Source: Thuidium tamariscinum | Taxonomy: Eukaryota; Streptophyta; Bryopsida; Hypnales; Thuidiaceae | NCBI GenBank assembly: GCA_947034885.2 | Contig: OX344758.2 | Location: 20,859,067 to 20,923,066, forward strand | Direction of reading: 5' to 3' | DNA: 64,000 nucleotides | In this document: one piece after another, positions 59,800-64,000 of the stretch | Layout: every line of letters starts with the position of its first letter | How positions within the stretch are numbered: the stretch's first letter is position 1 | The notes under the pieces: model-generated | What the model saw: the letters and a program-made list of their open reading frames with translations, nothing else | Database searches by the model: none | What the model was told of the DNA's origin: nothing | Program-made: the position numbers and the translations under genes

Positions 59800-61215
59800 T
59801 AAGTATGTGTGGAAGAAGTTTTAAGAACTTTGAGGGTATAGATTGCAAGATATTTGCATTTGAAATATAAAAAGATGGGTCATTGCAAGAAAGACCCACC
59901 GAAAAGTGTAGCGTTTTGCATAGTACTCATTTTTTTCTTTGGAAGTACTATAGAAATAGTAAATCAATTTTTTTTAAAGTAAAAAATATGCTTGATGTAT
60001 ACACCTTTAAGGAAAAGGTACCCTAGGAAGGAAAAGCATAGAAAAATTCTCTACGTAGGAGAACTAAAAAAGTGCAAAATTTCATGAAAATTGTAACTTT
60101 CACTATAATTTCACATTTTAATTTGTAAGAAGTAGGAAAAGTAATTTTTTTCAAATCTAAAAACGTTCCATTTGGAAAGACTTTATGGTGAAGATATTTC
60201 ACAAAAAAAGGTCTAAAAACCATCTTGATTGTTTAAAATTGCGTGCACAAGGGAGGCCTATTAGCACACATGTAGAGGAAAGAGAATAATGATTTTTTAA
60301 ATTTCCTTTGATAGAAACATGCCTACCAAGTGTAGAATTAGAACCTAGAAATCTCAGCTCTAAATCATTAATTTCAAGTACTCTCCAGTACTAAAACCCC
60401 CTCAACTATAAAGTGTGACAAACTAGCTAAATTAAAATTAAAATATAGAATGATTTTTGAATTTTTTTGAGAAATAAGGGTTCTAATTACTATCAAGTTA
60501 TCCATCTTCAATAAAAAATTCAAGTTCAAAGAGGCAATCCTTCAAAAGTTATAGCACATAACAACTCCGTCACTCAAAGTGTGACACCAAATACTATACA
60601 AGTCTTTCTTGCATTCACCCAAGACAAGATTTTTTTGCACCTTTTGTGACTAAAAACTTTGACTTTGAATCTTCCTAGCTTGAAAATTTTGAACTATGGG
60701 TTTTGAATTAAAAAAAATTTATGTTGAAGGCTTGAAATGTAAGTTGTAAACTTTATTTCTAAAAAATATTTAATTCTTTGTATTTAACACTATGTATATT
60801 GTTATGAGGAAATCGAAGGAAAAAAAGTTTGTTAAGATGGAATTTAAACATAGTGATTGCTAACGTGAGATTGTTATAGGATGCAAATAAAATCATCTAG
60901 ATTTTATTTTTTTAAATTGTGAAAATTGGGTTCAAAAATGAATCCTAATATCCTATAAAATATTTTTTGAAGACATTGCTTGAATTGGTGAAAAGACAAG
61001 ACTCTCCATAACCTCCTCATTACTATTGTAGTCCAAATGGAATTAATCAAATATTTCTATTTAGCAAAAATGTATTCTATGAGAAATAAAATTTTAAAAA
61101 TTTTATTTTGGTTTTTTGTAATTTTTTTGGTATTACCCACCAACCTACTCTCTGAATGTAGTGTGACATAACTTTCACTCTCTTGCATCAATTTGAATAA
61201 AAGAGAACCATATTC
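59800..61215 (+). repeat. repeat block S, copy B, carrying an insertion
   Basis: The host sequence is 59803-59876 and 60621-61215, matching 54890-55560. The element at 59877-60620 splits it. Confidence 0.65.
59877..60620. mobile_element. 744-bp relative of the foldback element, inserted in repeat block S
   Basis: It begins GGGTCATTGCAAGAAAGAC and ends with the complement of GGGTGAATGCAAGAAAGAC. Its right part (about 60107-60600) matches the right arm of 57559-58612 in the same orientation; only a short left terminus and an unlike left interior remain. Flanking ATAAAAAGAT and AAGACAAGAT may be an imperfect 10-bp target duplication, which would fit Mutator-like elements. The uninterrupted relative at about 54975 supports insertion. 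Confidence 0.65.
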
Positions 61216-61389
61216 CCCTAATGTAATTTCTAATAATTAGAAAAAGTTTCGGAAAACCTTGTCAAAAATTGAGATCACAAGAACTTGCAGACTTGTAGTT
61301 GCAATGTCCCATAGGGACACTTGGGGCCTTTAGGACGGTGAATAATAAATAGATGCTTTTTCTTTAACCTTTAAACACCGAAGAGGACG

Positions 61390-61565
61390 TTTTGTATCCG
61401 CTGACTAAGAGAGAATCTTCCCTTATAGAATGGAAGTGCAACTATTGGTCCTCGGTTTAAAGAGTGGAAAGGGGAGATTTTCTATAGGGCTTTGATTTCC
61501 AATAAATATATTTGGCTTTTCCAAAGTAGATGATGTCACAGGGAATCAAAATGCATGATTTCCAC
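61390..61565 (+). repeat. dispersed repeat, copy 2 (copy 1 at 23290-23470)
   Basis: Shares GAGTGGAAAG(T/G)GGAGAT and neighbouring blocks with 23290-23470. Ends are undefined. Confidence 0.5.
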
Positions 61566-62889
61566 GGTCACCAGTCCATCATTCAAGGGTTAATTGCCTA
61601 CAAGTTCAAAATAATCCTTTTAATCAATGTTCTCTCTCATAACATTCAGTAGCACTCTGCAAGACTGCCTTCCCAAGGACGGAATTGTGTGGAATATCCC
61701 ACATCATTCCATCCAAAAGGATGAAATGGTGTGGAATATTCTACACCAAATCAGTAACTTTTATTCAATAGCAAAGCAAAGAAGCAACGCGTCAGAGTTT
61801 CAGCTTGGAATTCGTGGATGACTCTGCCTGCTTGGAAAAGGCAGAGTCTCTTCTTGCTACTGAATGTTATGCTATGCACCCAAATTTAGATGCAGAGTTT
61901 CCGACCGCAAATCGTAAACCATCTCCTGCGCGTGTAATGTCCGTGGATGACTTTTGTGAAATGCATCTTTCAGGTTGACTTTTTGTCATTCATCGGACGC
62001 CTGGCGTCCGTGTGGACGTTCAAGGGTTAACCCTTGAGCACTCGGCGCTCAGTACCAGACGAATGACCGACCGACTGATCGATGATTCAGAGTCCTTAGT
62101 CCACACATCAGGGTGCAGATACTTTTGAATGCGCAGCGTCTTGCTGTAGACAATTTCTGTATTGCTGGTATCGATCACGTCGTTGAGCACCAAGTGCGAT
62201 CGAATCCTTCAGTTTCCTTCTCTCTGATAGAATGGATCAACTGTGGACCTAGCTTCTTCCTATGTACTTCGGGACTTGGTTAGTCGGTGATACATAGCTA
62301 ATCCGCTGGAAGGTCGACGGACACTATCGACCTTCGTACCACCCTCCGCACGCGTTGCAGTCGATCCGCTCACAGGTGCGTGCCTTACATATATTGCATG
62401 CGTGACATCAAAGAAAGTTGTACTCGTAGTGATACTTCACAACTACCTCTGTTTACATTTTTTTGAACGTGCCCAGCTGGGCTCCATGGTCTCCGTCTTA
62501 CTACATAGTACATACGTCATGTGATGTGTTCTTCTAAGTTCAAAGATACCGACTTTTCTGTGTTACCAGTTTTCACTTACCAAGCTTTTGACGGTCCGTT
62601 CATATTTTCTTGTCGGGAAGATTTTTGCGACGGATGTCGGGAACTCTGTGTTTTACCACTCTGTCTTGCTCTGTTCAGCATCAATCTTCACTTTATTGAT
62701 CGAATATAACTCTGCAATTTAATCTGGTGCTCAGTCTCTTTCGGATTCTATTTGACCTAGTATATATTGGCTAGAGGTTTATAATTGGGAATAAATGTCA
62801 TGTGGATACACAGAATTCAGATTAGCTGGTGTGCACGCGCCAGTTTCCTGCCGACTGCTGCAGAGGGAGTCTAGCACTAGCAGAGTGAG
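61566..62889 (+). promoter_or_regulatory. GC-richer upstream region of the one-span reading frame
   Basis: Composition rises from about 61800, with several CGATCGA-type motifs near 62080-62350. TATATATT at about 62761-62768 lies some 125 bases before the ATG at 62890 and could be a TATA box. Short open frames here do not look like proteins. Confidence 0.4.
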
Positions 62890-63171
62890 ATGGCGATGTC
62901 GGTGGCATTGATAGCGTCCCTGGCGGCTGGAGGAGGTATCCTACTTGTGCTTCTTCTCGTCTGTTTGTTTCTATTCAGACGACGAAGCCGAAAAAGTTAC
63001 GGTGGGGATGTGTTTCGTTTCTCCGGTGCCTCCGATGACGATGAAGCCATGGAGCCGGAACTGGTTATTTCAGGCAGGCGTGTTCCAAACGGAGGACCAG
63101 CGACAACGACCACTCCAGGGCAGCCGAACGGTGCGTCGACGTCAGTCCCGAGCAAGTGGACGGGAAAGTAG
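62890..63171 (+). CDS. single-pass membrane protein, 93 residues, or first exon of a receptor-like gene
   Basis: The frame encodes an N-terminal Ala/Gly-rich stretch running into a strong hydrophobic span (about residues 4-29, ending LLLVCLFLF). Then come a basic stop-transfer RRRSRK, a Phe/Gly/Ser piece, an acidic DDDEAMEPELV, and a Thr/Pro/Gly-rich tail. This order (span, basic anchor, acidic juxtamembrane ending ELV) resembles the region before the kinase-like domain in some plant receptor-like proteins such as TMKL1, but no kinase motif follows in any frame here. The stop at 63169-63171 could be read through an intron, for example from a donor-like GTGCGT near 63130; no continuation could be proved. 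I infer a real N-terminal exon with uncertain 3' structure. Confidence 0.45.
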   Translation: MAMSVALIASLAAGGGILLVLLLVCLFLFRRRSRKSYGGDVFRFSGASDDDEAMEPELVISGRRVPNGGPATTTTPGQPNGASTSVPSKWTGK

Positions 63172-64000
63172 AGTGCGACAAGTAGTGAGAAAACTAACAT
63201 CGAAGGCGGTGAGCTCGGTCACGTAGCCCCAAACTCGATCTCCGCACTTCTGGCTCACTGGTGAGAAGCCACAGCCTTCGTCTTTGCTCCCCAGTGGTTA
63301 AGCTTATTATTCATTTGTGGGTACTAGATGTTGAGTGATTTCTGTTCCAAATCCAATCTGAATACTGGGGTACTTCGGTTTTCATTGAAGAGAGAGCAAA
63401 TCCACTCACATTACTATGGAACCTCCGGCAGACGCTTACGCTCCCTACAGAGGGAACTTCGGTGTTCTTCCGGAGGACGTTCCCAAGCTGCCGAAACCCG
63501 AAGATCTGACTTTGGTTTTGATTTTGGTTCCGACTTCGTTGTGGAAGTGGTACACCGATTGCGGAGAAATTTTGCAGGGCGCAAGTGGAATTTCCTCAAA
63601 CTCTGGCGTAATCACGTCTTGGACTGTCGCGGTAGAGATTCTTATATCGTAAAATTGGAACTCGCTTGTAGAGTAGACATGTCGCCCTTGTGTATCTTGT
63701 GTCTCAAGGTCTTCCGCAACAACCCGCTCCACTTCTGATTTTCAATTGGATGTTGCCTTTAATTTGGTGGTGTCTTGTTTTGGACATTTAGGGAAGGGAT
63801 TCCTGCATCTTGAAATTATAAAGTTTTGTTTTATGGTAGTAGATGTAGTCAGTTTATCTTGAACCTCAGCATGCTCTTCTTTTGGTTTTCAAGGTAATGG
63901 TTAGAATCTGAGATACATTTGGCAGATTCGCCTCATGAAACTTGACTGAAGGGTTTCTCGCACATTGGAAATTAGGTATTTTTTTGTGGAGTGTACATGG
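63172..64000. other. region downstream of the one-span frame, structure unresolved
   Basis: The composition stays gene-like. Overlapping forward frames at 63328-63738 (136 codons) and 63416-63652 (78 codons, MEPPADAYAPYRGNFGVLPED...) are open, but neither resembles a family I know and they exclude each other. They may be later exons, untranslated sequence or another gene's start. The window ends inside this region. Confidence 0.4.

Noticed and set aside
54890-61215. The direct repeats at 54890-55560 and 60621-61215 as the two ends of one LTR element of about 6 kb
   Set aside because: No TG...CA ends, primer site or coding parts were recognised. The second copy is itself split by an insertion and extends leftward to 59803, which fits two separate copies of a dispersed repeat better.

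Overview
This is nuclear DNA of a land plant. The genes are split by short GT-AG introns, and the two recognisable proteins are plant-type: a MICU-like mitochondrial calcium sensor and a LONGIFOLIA/TRM-type protein with VARLMGL, SPVSVLD and DUF4378-like parts. The low gene density, simple exon structure and many CGATCG-rich patches would suit a bryophyte (moss or liverwort) or another non-seed plant. That lineage call is an inference, not something the sequence proves.

Layout: (1) 1-2.7 kb, AT-rich DNA ending in a small TIR element and a 131-bp block that recurs inverted at 42.7 kb. (2) 3.2-6.4 kb, the eight-exon MICU-like gene on the plus strand, reconstructed exon by exon with matching phases. 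(3) 6.4-42.7 kb, no gene I can support. It is a mosaic of AT-rich decayed repeats, small non-autonomous DNA transposons (MITEs) and several GC-richer, CGATCG-containing patches without credible coding frames. (4) 42.8-51.9 kb, the TRM-like gene: a GC-rich CT-repeat promoter/leader, then six coding exons giving 1810 residues. (5) 52-61.6 kb, another repeat desert with a 1.05-kb foldback element and its relatives. (6) 62.9-64 kb, a short one-membrane-span reading frame, possibly the first exon of a receptor-like protein that continues beyond what I can resolve.

The best-supported discoveries are in the repeats. Three copies of a 273-275 bp TA-target MITE (ends AGGTAGGTACACCC) are present, and one lies in a repeat whose second copy at 35.2 kb preserves the empty TA site. 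A second MITE group shares the first six terminal bases. Three CACTA-type MITEs are present, two with exact 3-bp target duplications. A long-arm foldback element (about 510-bp arms, 28-bp spacer) has a shorter relative inserted in another repeat. Three repeat blocks occur twice in the same order and orientation (20.1-26.4 kb and 35.1-40.1 kb), suggesting one old large element or segmental duplication present twice.

The genes show no functional link to one another. I saw no tRNA, rRNA, CRISPR or intact transposase gene, and no retrovirus-like element with recognisable parts. All alignments were made by eye; identities are impressions, not computed values.
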